Origin: Lonicera japonica
Taxonomy: Eukaryota > Streptophyta > Magnoliopsida > Dipsacales > Caprifoliaceae
Length of the DNA stretch: 64,000 nt
NCBI GenBank assembly: GCA_021464415.1
Contig: CM038467.1
Span: 22,166,011-22,230,010, forward strand
Reading direction: 5' to 3'
Shown: positions 1 through 13,000 of the stretch, piece by piece
Layout of the letters: the number at the start of each line of letters is the position of its first letter
Numbering within the stretch: the stretch's first letter is position 1
Notes under the pieces: generated by a model
Databases searched by the model: none
Told to the model about the DNA's origin: nothing
The model's input: only the letters and a program-made list of their open reading frames with translations
Translations under genes and position numbers: made by a program

Positions 1-238
1 TTTGTGTAAAAAGATATAAAATAAGGTGAGAGATGTTACTCATTTTATGAATATATATCTTTCATCCTTCAATGTTTTTGGTGGAAAATTTTTACTCACC
101 ACCAAGCAAAGAAAATTTCTTCATGGAAAAACTTAAAAATCAAGAGGATATCACATCTATCACTCAACTTATTTTCCATCTTTTCACCAAAACTAACTCA
201 ATTTATTTTTCTTTTCCATCTTGCAATCAAACGGAGCC
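1..238. mobile_element. Harbinger-type MITE, truncated by window edge
   Basis: This segment is a near copy, in inverse orientation, of the complete element at 3364-3647. Its right end reads CAATCAAACGGAGCC and is followed by TAA, the expected 3-bp TWA target site of PIF/Harbinger elements. The left end lies before the window. A 63-aa open frame inside it is not a gene. Confidence 0.6.
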
Positions 239-544
239 TAAATTGTATGTTTTGTTAAAATAAATGGGATATTTTCTTTGCTGAAATTGTGACACCATAT
301 AAATTCCAAAAACGTAACTAACGTCATGAACAGTTTTAATCGTTATAGTTTCTAATTAAACTCGAAATAGCTATTTTACAATGGGGCAATTGGGCATAAA
401 GGTTCATTTCAATAATAACATAATTATAAAGGACACTTACAAATTAACAGTGTAAATTAAGGACACTATACAAAAAGACACAAATGTTCCTTCCTTATTT
501 AACTAATAACACAATAATCCAAATATAACATCTCACGTCTCATC
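239..544. other. AT-rich spacer, no gene seen
   Basis: I see no coding potential or recognised repeat between the truncated MITE and the palindrome array. Confidence 0.5.
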
Positions 545-1175
545 AAAATTGGTGTTAAATTTTTTTTAACACCAATGGTGCTAAAACAGATTTAGCACCT
601 ATCCAATGCTACATATCAAGGTGCAAAACAGATTTAGCACAAATTCTTTAAAGCATAGTAACTATTTACATGGTGCTAAAACAGATTTAATACTATTTTT
701 ATCCAAAGTAACTAATCACATGGTGGTAAAACAGTTTTAACACCAATTGTCCAATACTAAAATTGTACTAAAAGGTTTTAGCACTCTAGGTGAACACATA
801 TAACTAAACTGAATGTACTAAAACAGATTTAGCACTAATAGAAAACAAAGAACAACGAAATTCAAATATGCTAAAACATATTTAGCACCAATAGAAAACA
901 AAGAATAACGAAATTTAAAAGTGCTAAAATATATTCAGCACTATTTTTGTCCAAAGTAACTAATCACATAGTGCTAAAATAGTTTTAGAACTAATTGTCC
1001 AACACTAGAATAGTGCTAAAAAGGTTTTAGCACCGCAGGTAAACACATATAACTAAACTGAATGTGTTAAAATAGATTTAGCATACATCCAATGATACAC
1101 ATCAAAGTAGTAAAACAGATTTAACACCCATCCAATGCTACATATCAAGGTGTTAAAACAGATTTAGCACCAACA
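545..1175. repeat. Array of short palindromes (GTGCTAAA-n-TTTAGCAC)
   Basis: About a dozen imperfect copies of a 21-bp inverted repeat, GTGCTAAAACAGATTTAGCAC, occur at irregular spacing. Longer spacer blocks also recur, for example a segment containing CCAAAGTAACTAATCACA near 705 and 952, and one containing ATATAACTAAACTGAATGT near 798 and 1047. A related half-site (TTTAGCACCAAT) appears again near 2017. Such repeats resemble the subterminal repeats of DNA transposons such as CACTA or MULE elements, but I could not define terminal repeats or a target duplication. Confidence 0.65.
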
Positions 1176-1754
1176 AAAAAAACAATAAAAAGAAACTAAA
1201 GAATAAATAATGTATATTAGCTTATATAATGAACTTTGTGTATTGACGAATACTACTACTTCCACCAAACAAGTTTACATTTCCCCCACATTGGTTAACA
1301 ATAAAGTTCAAAAGACTCAAGGTTATAAAATAAGAGTTGTTGCACTCGGTTGTACACTTTAACACTTACCTGTATGAATCCAACGCTTCAATGTTTGATC
1401 CCCAATTGTATATCCTTTAATTGGCAGTCACCATTTTAAATTCAGCAAGGTTATCTACCTTATTGGAAAAGACCCAACAGTAGGAAACAACATAATCTGC
1501 ACAAATTCAATCAAACAAGAAAACTTTTTTAATTTACAAAACTCAAAACTTTGAAATACCTAACAAAGTTCAGTCGACATAAAATCCAACACCTGGAGGG
1601 CATAATCATAATAAACACATTAAAAACACCCATTTCAATAAAAACCTGTATTTGGTAAAATTAACAAATGGGTTATTACATATCTAGTTAATTTTGTCTT
1701 AAAAGTAAATTAGACATTTGGAAAAATGAAAAACTTAATCGCTACGTTAATAAA

Positions 1755-2004
1755 GATGGAGGGAATTACATTGGAAGAAGAAAGGAGAACAGTGGAGTCT
1801 AAAAGCTTAGCAGGGGAAATACCAGGAGGATAGAGAAGTAGGAGGAAAGAGAAAAAGGGGGAGAAGAGAGACGGGGTGAGGGTGGTGGGATTGACTTGAA
1901 CTTGGGGATGCCAGAACCGGTCCTTTCAACGATATGATTGGAGAGTCAGGTGGTGGTGGTGGTGGAGGAGATGAGATCGTTGGTGAGAAGGTCAGAGAAA
2001 AAGG
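1755..2004 (-). pseudogene. Decayed WRKY33-like gene fragment
   Basis: On the minus strand, separate frames spell pieces matching the N-terminal region of group I WRKY factors of the WRKY33 type. They are FSDLLTNDL, then ERTGSGIPKFKSIPPPS, then PPGISPAKLLDSTVLLSSSN, in the order found in that family. A stop codon and a frame change interrupt the pieces, and no WRKY DNA-binding domain is present. No intact ORF remains, so this is a relic. It lies between the palindrome array and a matching TTTAGCACCAAT site near 2017, which suggests transposon capture, but the carrier's ends are not proven. Homology is assigned from remembered family sequence and needs a protein search. Confidence 0.6.
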
Positions 2005-2044
2005 TGGTGGACATATTTAGCACCAATAGAACTAAAATCAGTAT

Positions 2045-3360
2045 AATACAACTATTTAGGGACTGAGAAAGAGGGAAGGGAGTGAATAAGAGAGGGGCAC
2101 TGTTTAAGGTATTTTTGTCCATCAATATTTATCATTTTCCTTAAAATAAATTAATATTATAAAAGAGTATCCTTATTGTAAAACCAAATTATGGAATTAG
2201 TACTACTTTTCTTTATTAAACATGAGTTTGTCCTTTGAGTTATAAAATGTTACAGAGCGATGCCTTATAACCCATTATCTCTTTTATAATAAACAAAGTT
2301 TTACTATTAAATAACGAATTATTGTCTAATTGTTATAGTTTGGAACGCAAGAGAAAAAAATACCAGTAGCTTACAAACGAACAACGACAAAGTTACAAGC
2401 AAAAAGCTATAGAAGCAATAAAAAGGAAGAGAACAATCCAAGATTCGAACATAGTGGACAGTAGAAAAAGAAAAAGAAAAGTTAAAAGGGTAATTGTCTT
2501 CGTATGAGCACCAAGGTATGCAAAAATAAATATTTAATTTTTTTTGAAAACACTCTTTCAATTAAACTTATATTCAAGAATTTATTTGTAGGTCAAACAC
2601 TAGATGGTCCAGTATGCTCTGAATTACATGAGTTACGTGACATAACATTATGTATAACATTATGTGAGCACTATGGTGCAACTAAGTTCCAACATGAACC
2701 CCCAACAGACAAATAATGCTTGCTCCCATAGATGTCCCGTCTGAATTGAACTATTTATTCATTTCTAACTCATAAAAAGCACAAGAGTTTCAAAAAAATA
2801 AGCGTGCATACAATAGTATTTTCTCATTTACATCGTTGGGAGTTCACTTGGATAAGGAATTTGCTTCTGCGAAGCGAGGAGTTTACACATTTTGAGCGCA
2901 AGGACAAATTTATCATAATCTCCCAACTTTAATACCAAAGGAAAAGGCCCGTGTTACTTTCAATTGTATTTTTACAATACCAATAATCAGGTCAACAATA
3001 GGCCGAAAAGAGTTAAAGATAACAATCTCAATGTCTCTATAGTAAAAAAAAATGATAAGGGTTTTAGAAAGAAACCCATATTCTCAATTTTTAATTTTTA
3101 CGTCAATTGAAAGATTATAATCCAATTGAGAAATTTCAAATATGTATTACAAAGCCTCCTCCCAAAATTGTAAGTTGGTTGTGTACATTTTAAATTTAAT
3201 AATTAATTTTCTTATTTGTTGGTTAAACCAAAAATACAATTAATTAAACTAATAATAAATGTACTAATTATATAATATACTTCAATACAAGTGTATTCTG
3301 GGGCACCCGCGAAAATTTGGCACAACAATTTTAATACATCTAATTGATTATATCATTCTC
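2045..3360. other. Spacer without recognised gene
   Basis: Short open frames near 2319-2716 have no recognisable domain, and their composition matches the surrounding AT-rich DNA. I see nothing else here. Confidence 0.45.
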
Positions 3361-3363
3361 TTA

Positions 3364-3647
3364 GGCTCCGTTTGATTGCAAAGTAGAAAGAAAAATAAAT
3401 TGAATTAATTTTGATGAAAAGATGAAAAATAAGTTGAGTGATAAAGGTGATATCCTTTTGATTTTTAAGTTTTTCCTTGAAAAATTTTTCTTTACTTGGT
3501 AGTGAGTAAAAAATTTTCACCAAAAATATTGAAGAATGGATGATATATACTCATAAAATGAGTAGCATCTCTCACCTTATTTTCTATCTTTTCACACAAA
3601 CTAACTAAATTTATTTTCTTTTTCCATCTTTGCAATCAAACAGAACA
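3364..3647. mobile_element. Harbinger-type MITE with TTA target duplication
   Basis: The terminal inverted repeats are GGCTCCGTTTGATTGCAAAG and, at the other end, the complement of CTTTGCAATCAAACAGAACA. TTA flanks both sides (3361-3363 and 3648-3650). The size of 284 bp and the 3-bp TWA site fit a Tourist/Harbinger MITE. Inverse or degenerate relatives lie at 1-238 and about 23300-23590. Confidence 0.7.
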
Positions 3648-4054
3648 TTACAATTTTAAATTAACTTCTTACACTTGATATTGTTGTTTTTGATTTATTT
3701 GTTATATATTTATCAAGCTTTTGCTTTAGATAGAACTTATTTTTTTTCTACTTCTTTAACCAATTTTTTTTTACATATTTATTACTAAGACTAATAACTT
3801 TTGTCAAACACTAAAGTCACGTGCAACAACCTAGTATATATATATATATATATCAAGTGGTATCAATAATTAGAGAAACACCTCAAAGGGCAATTATATT
3901 CCAATTGACAAAGACCCTGTTTCTTTCCTCTACTTTTCAGTATCAACTCTGGTAAAACTCAACTGCACATTTACTCTTCTAATTAGAACCCTTAAAAATC
4001 TATCAGACTTCCACCTCCATCACTATTATTCACAACCACCTTCACAAACCAAAA

Positions 4055-7000
4055 TCACACATCATTTAACAGCCTTCTCCTTACTCGTCTTCTCTCCTCA
4101 GAATCCATAAACCTCGGCCTCTTTGCACTTTCCTGTTCTAATTCCAACACCAATACCATTCTATTTTCGATAAGATCAATCTTCTCAATCGAGTTGACCT
4201 TACGAGGAGTAGAGGATGCTGTAATTCTTATCGGACGAGGAGAGCTTTCACACATGATAAGATCATCTCCTCCACTATCCTCTTCAGAATCCCCAACCAT
4301 AATTCTTCTCCGGCGAAGAGAGCTTTTACACTTGACGACATCATTTCCTCCGTTTTCGTCTTCAGAATCCTCAACCATAATTCTTCTCCGGCGAAGAGAG
4401 CTTTTACACTTGATGACATCACCTCCCCCATTTTCGTCTTCAGAATCCACAACCATAATTCTGCTCCGGTGAAGAGAGCTTTTACACCCAATGACATCAT
4501 CTCCCCCGTTTTCATCTTCAGAATCCTCGACAATGCAAGCTGCAAGTTCATCACTCGATGATGAAGAACATTCATATACTTCATTGTGTTCTTCACGATT
4601 TGGACCCAATAATCCAAAATTTTCATTTGTACGTGTGTCTGATGAAATTGGGGATCCATTATTAATAGATGTTCCAGAGGATAGCTCGCCCTTCTCGTGT
4701 TCTTCGCTTGTCACTATTGCTAAAGGCTCAGTTCTTTCAGCCACTTGCTTGTCACTCGCTTCATCTGCTGGCGAGTAAGCACTCTGCTCCTCATTCTCTT
4801 CACCTTCCTGTTTCCCGAAAACAATACCAAGAAAATATTCCCCAGGTTAAAGGCTTGGTATGAAAAATAAATGTATGTAAGTGACACCAGATATTCATTT
4901 CATTTCTAAAATTAGCCCATCTGGAAAAAAGAAAAGAAAAAGAAAACAGACTTCCAACAGAAAATTAAGAAACAGACAGTAATCAATTTGCTGAGGCTCA
5001 CTTGAGTTGCACGTAAAAGAATCATATAAGATCTTGATTTCCAAATTGCTACTCCAGTATTGTTACTATAGGGGGAAAAAACAAAAGAACTCTTCACCAG
5101 TGCAATGACAGAAATTGATTACCTCGATCGGTGAAACGACATTCTTAAAGCAGTTAAGTGGAAGTATCTGCCCAGAAGTCCGACAGTCCCAAACAGTCAG
5201 TGATCCTGCATTATCTCCGGGATCTAACAAGCTGTCGCAAACCAATTTGGATTTCTTAAGATATTGTAGACTTTTCAAAGGGACCACTGCCGTTGGGGTA
5301 ACATCGTTGTATTGATCCGCATTAGAGTCAGAGCAACTTTCGTTATATGAATTGCGAATCTCGCGAAGCAACTCTAGGCTGGTGTCCTCCCCATCTGCTT
5401 CTTCAGATTCAGAAGAATATTTATCACAAGCAGAACGGGGAACTTTCTGAGAATTATCTTCGACTATTTTATTGATCAATCTCTTGATATGAGTGCGTTT
5501 TGAAGAAGCCTCCACAGGTGGGAACCAATCCTTACTAAGCTGAAAAACGGGCAGACTAGTAAATCCACTGTTAAATTTCCTAAGAGGGGAAGAAAGTAGA
5601 TTAAGCATTGACAACACACCAATACAAAGCATACTGCACTATAGATGTGCCAGTATACATAAACTTCCCTAAATGAATTTCGAATGCCACAGTCTACTAA
5701 GGATAATCCGACTGGTAGCAGAGATAATAATAATCTTCTATGACGTACATATCCCTTTAAAGGGAAACATGGACTGCAATGGTAAATTTCCGAACCAAAT
5801 TCTGACTTCTATAAGCCAAAGAGACTTTACGATAAAACCATCGAGAGAGAGAGTCACACACACGTCTCTGCTTGAGACATATACAGATATAACTTAGCTG
5901 AAGCTCTTTAACTAATTTGGCTTATGTACAACCATTTTGTTGATTAACAACAAAACCTGAGGAATAGTATTAAACTAGAACTAACCCAAGGGGTTGCCAA
6001 AGCGGTAAGGGCGGACTTGTGAATGTGTGGGTAGGCGCACGGTCTCAGGTTCGATTTTCCGCTGCGTGAAACCTTTTTTGGGCCACTGGGGGTGTCTAAC
6101 GGTCGAGCAACCAAGGCCTCATGAGATTAGTGGAGGTGGGGCCCCGATATCCATGGTTATAAAAAAAATAAATAAACTAGAACTCATGGTAGACTCGATG
6201 CATGTGCAATATTATACCTATCAAACCTGATATTATTTAGACTTTTAAAACACTTTAGGGCATGCGATAGTGGTTGGTCTAAGTGGTAAATATATGTAAC
6301 CATCATACCTAAGGTCATGGCTTCGAATCCTTGTTCAAGTTACATTTTATTTTCTGAAGTGTGAAAAGTAATTTTAGTAACTTCATTAACAAACCAAACC
6401 TTCCACGTGTTTAATATATTACATTTTATCTCCTGCTGCACCCTTGACCTATACTCCTATTTCTTCGAGGTTCTTAAATCACCACACCAGTCTGTTTCAT
6501 AGATAATCTTGAGACGTAAATATTTTCAAACTTCAATGTAAATACAATAGCTTAACTTTGGATATCTTAAGCTTCTGGATTAAACAGGACATCCATAGAC
6601 AATGACCAAAGGACCCAACCTCTAAAGCAGCTCAAGATCACAAAAACATTGAGAACGAAAAATCGAAAACTTTGCCCTACTTCCCACTTGCTTGTACAAC
6701 CCGTGAATAGATTTCAGGCAAGGTTTCGGGACAGCTACAGATCACACTCAGAAACACATGTGAATCACGTGTAGTGTAAGAAGTTAAAAACATCAAAATC
6801 ACATTCTAAAGCTGTGCACTACAAAGGGCTATTTGAGTCCCAGGCGCCATCAGTCCTACATCAGCGAGACCCCTTAATCATACTATCCTTCAAATTGAAG
6901 GGGCCATCATTGAAAAAATAAGCTGTGACATCAAATTTTAAATTGATATGTATTTCATACGAAAAAAAAAAGAAAATGATGCATCAAACATGATCATTGG

Positions 7001-10000
7001 AAAGTCACAATCACCACCACTACCACCACCAACAACAACAACAACAAGCCTTTATCCCACTAGGTGGGGTCGGCTACATGGATCAAACGACGTCATAGTG
7101 GCCTGTCATGAATCATATCTATAGTGAAACCATTTGCCTCTAAATCCTTCTTAATAGTTTCACCTATAATTTTTCTCGGTCTTCCTTTGCCTCTAACAAC
7201 TAGGCTTCCCTCCATATGATCAACTCTCCTTACCACGGCATCTACTGGTCTCCTCCATACATGCCCAAACCATCTAAGTCGAGATTCAACCATCTTTTCT
7301 GTAATAGGTGCCACCCCAAACTCCCTCTCTGATGGTATCATTCCTGATCCTATCTTTCCTATTCTTGCCACTCATCCATCTCAACATTCTCATCTCAGCT
7401 ACATTTAGTTTATTCTCGTGTTGGCTTTTGACCGCCCAACACTCAGTCCCATACATCACTGATCTAACCGCAGTGCGATAGAATTTTCCTTTTAACTTGA
7501 GTGGTACCTTTTTATCACATAACACACCCGAAGCTTTCCTCCATTTCAACCACCCTGCTTGAATCCGGTGGTTTACATCTCCCTCTATCTCCCCATCTTC
7601 TTGTATAATGGATCCAAGATACTTAAACCGAGTGACTTGTGGTATGACATTGTCCCCAACTTTTACCTCTAAGTTAGGAGTGCTCCGCCTTTTACTGAAC
7701 TTGCATTCCATATATTCTGTCTTACTTCTGCTTAAACGAAAGCCATGAGCTTCTAAAGTTTGTCTCCAAGTTTCCACCTTCCCATTTAGCTCTTCTCTGG
7801 ACTTACCCACTAGGACAATATCATCTGCAAATAACATACATCGCGGTGCTGGCTCTTGAATGTGTTCCGTGAGTACATCCAAGACCAAGGTAAACAGATA
7901 AGGGCTCAAAGTTGACCCTTGGTGTAGTCCTATAGTTATAGGAAAATCCTTTGTGGACCCACTATGTGTTCTCACACTAGTCTTAGCTCCCTCATACATG
8001 TCCTTGATAACACGAATATAGGCAATCCTAACCCCTTTCTTCTCTAGGGCTTTCCACAAAATCTCTCTTGGTACCCTATCGTACGCCTTCTCCAAGTCAA
8101 TGAAAACCATGTGTAGGTCCTTTTGATCCTTCCGATATTGCTCCATCAAACGCCGCAACAAGTAAATTGCTTCCATGGTCGACCTTCCGGGCATAAAACC
8201 AAATTGATTATCTAAAATGCTGGTTTCCTTTCTTAGTCTCCACTCAATCACCCTTTCCCATAACTTCATAGTATGACTCATGAGTTTAGACCCCCTGTAA
8301 TTGGCGCAATTTTGTATATCCCCCTTATTCTTATAAATCGGGATTAGGGTGCTTCTCCTCCATTCTTCCGGCATCTTCTTTGATCTCAATATCTCGTTGA
8401 AAAACCTTGTGAGCCAACCAATGCCTTTATCACCTAGACCCTTCCAAACCTCAATAGGTATACTATCTGGCCCAACTACTTTACCACAATCACCAACTCG
8501 AGAAAATGATGTGTCAAACACCAAATTGGTTTATCGAAAAACAAGAGCAATGCTAGCATGGTGAATGAAACGAGAACTTACAAATTTGGAAAACCCGGAT
8601 ATTCTGGAATAGCTGAAGTTAACAGGAGCTTGTTCCAAAAATAGTTCCACATAATGGAGCAAAAAGAGGCCACAATCAAATGAGTTTTCTTGCTGTGGTA
8701 GCTGAACCAAAATGAAGAAAGTCAACCAATACTAACCTTTACCAAGTCATTAAATAAAAATGAAACCACGCTAAGGTAAGATGATAACAAATATAGAAGG
8801 GGGAAAAAAAGTTTTTTCTTGACCCTTCATAATCCTGATCTGAACATACAAACTGATTTTGTAAAACGGCTTACTCAAAACTGAGAGCCCAGGCTCTATA
8901 CAATTACTCAAGTAGGTAATTGCAACAAGGAAACAGACACGATAAAAGAAAAAAACTTATGTCATTCCACAGTTACGGGAACACAAACAGTTAGAGAGAG
9001 AGTACCTCAAGAGGGACAAACTGTAAATTGAAGAACTTAGAAGAAGTGTCTTCTTCTGGCCCATTATGTCTTTCTCTCCACTCTTCCAAAAGATAACTGT
9101 CATTTGACACCAGATACAATGAAGTATGTAATTACTGCAATAGATTCTCAGACAATTTGAACACCTAACCTAATCTTTTCCAAAATCAATTGGATTACGT
9201 ATGTTATAATGTCCAACATCCAAGCACATTATTCTTTTTATGCACGTACTAGTAGACAATGCATATACGTGAAAATCAAAGCAACAATGTATATACCGTA
9301 AATAATAATTCACTTGATTTAGCTGAGACATTCAAATCAATCTATTTTTTCTCAAACCTAATAAATGATATTTTTAACAAGCTTCTATCATATTTTTCTG
9401 ATATACTGTACACAGGAGGTAACCATCGCCCTAAATGTACTCATTGCAATAACCTTGGCCATACATCATAGCGCATGGAATTTAGCAGAGGATCTAAATA
9501 AGAAGCTCAAAGAATGACCTGTCACACTAAATGTACACAATTGCATGCACATATTTCGACTTGATTCCTTTATATAACACATTAAATAAGATGTATTTTT
9601 TCAACTTAAACAATCGCTTCAGAAAGGTGACCGTTGGATGCTTATTTTATGAAAAGTAAAATAAAAGCAATCTCTGAAAAGCATGTTTTTGCCATAATTG
9701 CCTTGAACAAACGTTGCTTTCTCAAAAGGGCGGTCGTTCGTCCTCCTGACAAAAGTTTGATCTTCTTTATTGTACAAATAAACTTCTTTCATTACTCAAG
9801 TTCTACCCAAAACCCGCTTGGAAGGCTATATTTATGGATTAAATGGAAGTGAATCTGATATGAAATGAATATGCAGCATCGAATTTAATCTTCATTCACT
9901 GAAATATACAGCAATTCAATTCATATCAGTATTCGTAACTCAAATATGCAACAATATACCTTTTCCACAAGAATTTTATTCGACTTATTTTTTGCTCCTT

Positions 10001-13000
10001 CACTCTATATCAGTGTTTTAAATCGCGGTAGCGTAACGTTACAGTGTTTTGGTTCCGGCATAGCGTAGCGCAAATAAATTGTGTAATAGCGTAAGCTATT
10101 CGGGACATGAATAGCATCATAATTAAAAAAATAAAAAATAAAATTATACTAAAAATATTAGTAAATTACATATATATTTATTTATATATTTATTATTATT
10201 TATTTATAATAAGATAGTGCTAAATTACTAATTAATAAGACATAGAAAGGCCTTTACAATAATAAAAAGACATGGGATAGGCTAAATATTGTAAATGTTT
10301 CAAAAAAAAGGTACAAGAATAAGAAAACAGGGGGAGGGGTTAAAATTGAAAATAATTTTGTAAATATGAATACAACCAAGGTTAATTAAGTCATTTTATC
10401 AATAAATTCAAAACCCTACTTTTAACCGACATTCCCAAGCCCTACAGCCGCCTCCGTCAAATTTCATCTTCCAGCTCTCTCCAGCTTCCATTACCGAACA
10501 CCATCTCTCTCTGCATCTCATTTTCTCGACGCCGGAGGTAAGAAGAGAATTACTAAGGTTCGTTTTTCTCTCTCTTCCTCTTTTTTATATTTCTTCATGT
10601 CTTCTTCCCCTGTTCTTTTTCCTCCATTCTTCCTCTATTTTCTACTTCTTCTACCTCTGCTCAAATAACGTACGCAATAACGTATTTTGCGTACGCAATT
10701 TTGTAATTAGCATGCCACGTCAGAAAATAGTGTACGCTATTTGAACTGTCCGCTACGTTGCCGTGGGACGAATTTTAACGGTATAGCGCGAGAAGTTGCA
10801 CGCTACTTGGCACTATTTAAAACACTGCTCTATATTGAGAAAGAGCTCAAAAAATTTGGCCAATTGTGAAGAGGGAAAAAAGTGAAGGCCATGAACACAA
10901 GCTACAAAAGGCAGAGTAAAGGTGAGTGCTAAGTGGCAATGAACCACAAGCTGTGAAAAAGGTTACCTTTGAATAAGATTTCTGAGACCTCTATGGCTTC
11001 CTTTTATAGAATCCATGTGCAAAATGCATGGTACCTTACTTGAGTTATTCTCCATTTCTTTATCTGCACGATATTTGGAAACATTGAGGGGGAGAAAATC
11101 GGATTAAATAACATTACGTCATTACACACAAGCATATGAACAAGTACTATCTTGCCTTGGTTATTAACCACTTCTCCAGGGTGACAGATAACTATTAAGC
11201 TCCAATGAAGACTGTCATCGCAATAAATAATCCATATCAGAGAGAAGTTCCAGTAAGTATATACATATTTGCAGACTATAATGACAACTTTCTGACCTGA
11301 AGTTTACGGGAATAAAGATGTAATCCTTCTCAAAAATATCCACTTTCCTTGTCCATTTACGAACACGTTGGAAAGCCTCTGTGCTTTCACAGGCTCTAGA
11401 TTGATCTTTGTCCAGATCAGCCAGCTTACGAAAGAAAAAACTATTAAAAAAGTGGAACCTATGCCTTTCCTCCAGTTTGACTTTGTTCTTTAGATATCTG
11501 CCAATCAGACAACATCTTTGCATGTTATTTCTTTTATTGCCCATCACCAAAGGAGCTAAAAAAAAAAAGAACAAGATATAACTTTCACCTTCAATAACGT
11601 ACACTGAAGGAATAATAGTTTAAACCCAACAAATTAATAAGACGTGGCCGATGATGTGACAATTCAATTCAAACCAGTAAAAAAACAAATAAGGAGCTCA
11701 CAAAACAATAAATCAAGCTGCCATCAACTTTGCCTACCAGAATTTAACAACTAACCTAAAAAGTGCTAAGAGGAGGCAAGCAATGTGAGGGCACCTAGCG
11801 ACTAGAGTGTCTAGGGACTAGGCCATCGATTTTTTACCTCTTACTATAAAATATAATACCACAAGAAATAAAACTTCGCATTTAAGTGCCTACCAAAAAA
11901 TAACAGGTAACCCAGAAAACTACTAAGAGGAAGGCATGCAATGTGAGGGCACCTAACAACTAGGGTGTGTCTACAAACTAGGCCGTTGACTTTTTACTTA
12001 TTTACTCTTTTAAATATAAATACATAATAATACCACAAAAAATCAAAGTTCACTTCCCAAGTACCTACAAGAATATTCAATGAAGAAACTTCTCTACTAA
12101 TAGTTCAACCAAGAACAATAATAATGCTTTCGAAAAAGAAAAAGAGAAGGAATGAGTGCAAAATCCACTAAAACCCGCCTATGCCGATTTCAACACTAAT
12201 TCAGGTTTAGGCTTAATATAGAGCATATATGCTATACAAGAGTAAGCACAAGCAAATGCAATTTTAGCATTAAAACTTACAAAATATAGAAGTCAATGAT
12301 AGTATCATTGAGGAATGCCTCTGGCTGTAATAGCTGAATGTCTCTCTTACTAATTGAAACAGCATCATGATCCCCTTTTGGATAGATAATCTCTTCAAAG
12401 GACTCATTCAGACTTAATTCACTGAAATTTAAGAAACAAGCATCGCAATAGAGAAATGAAAATTCAAACTAAAAGGAATGTAGTCAATCACAAATAGTCA
12501 ATAGATTCAACGGATGAACCAGGAACCATATAATAAGAATAAATACTTGATGTTTTACTAAGTCAATAAATACAACTGGCGAGAGAATATATTAACATTA
12601 GCCATGGATCTTACGAATTCAACATAACAGGAAGAAACAAGCATCACAATAGAGAAATGAAAATTCAAACTAAAAGGAATGTAGTCAATCACAAATAGTC
12701 AATAGATTCAACGGATGAACCAGGAACAATATAGTAAGAATAGATACTTCATGTTTTACTAAGTCAATAAATACAACTGCCAAGAGAATATATTAACATT
12801 AGCCATGGATCTTACGCATTCAACATAACAGGATGAACCAGGAACCATATAGTAACCATAGATACTTCAAGCTTTACAAAGTTGAATAAATACAACTGGC
12901 AAAAGAATATATTAATATTAGGCATGGATCTTAAGAATTCAACATAAGAATTGTCCAGTTCGTTTTTTAATAGTTCACTATAACAACCTCTTATGCTACA

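Noticed and set aside
545..1175. CRISPR-like array
   Set aside because: Repeat length, spacing and sequence are irregular and this is plant nuclear DNA. The units are palindromic transposon-type repeats.
4194..4472. 92-aa plus-strand frame with regular repeats
   Set aside because: It is the antisense reading of the ULP2 tail minisatellite.
6027..6230. 67-aa frame near 6.1 kb
   Set aside because: It reads through the tRNA-derived SINE at 5983-6172.
6265..6345. Functional tRNA gene
   Set aside because: Only A- and B-box-like stretches are present. No acceptor stem or anticodon arm could be folded.
9259..9471. Zinc-knuckle-like CTHCNNLGH in a 70-aa frame
   Set aside because: The motif resembles a Copia gag CCHC box, but the rest of the frame has no gag similarity and the third cysteine is missing. 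It is too short to call.
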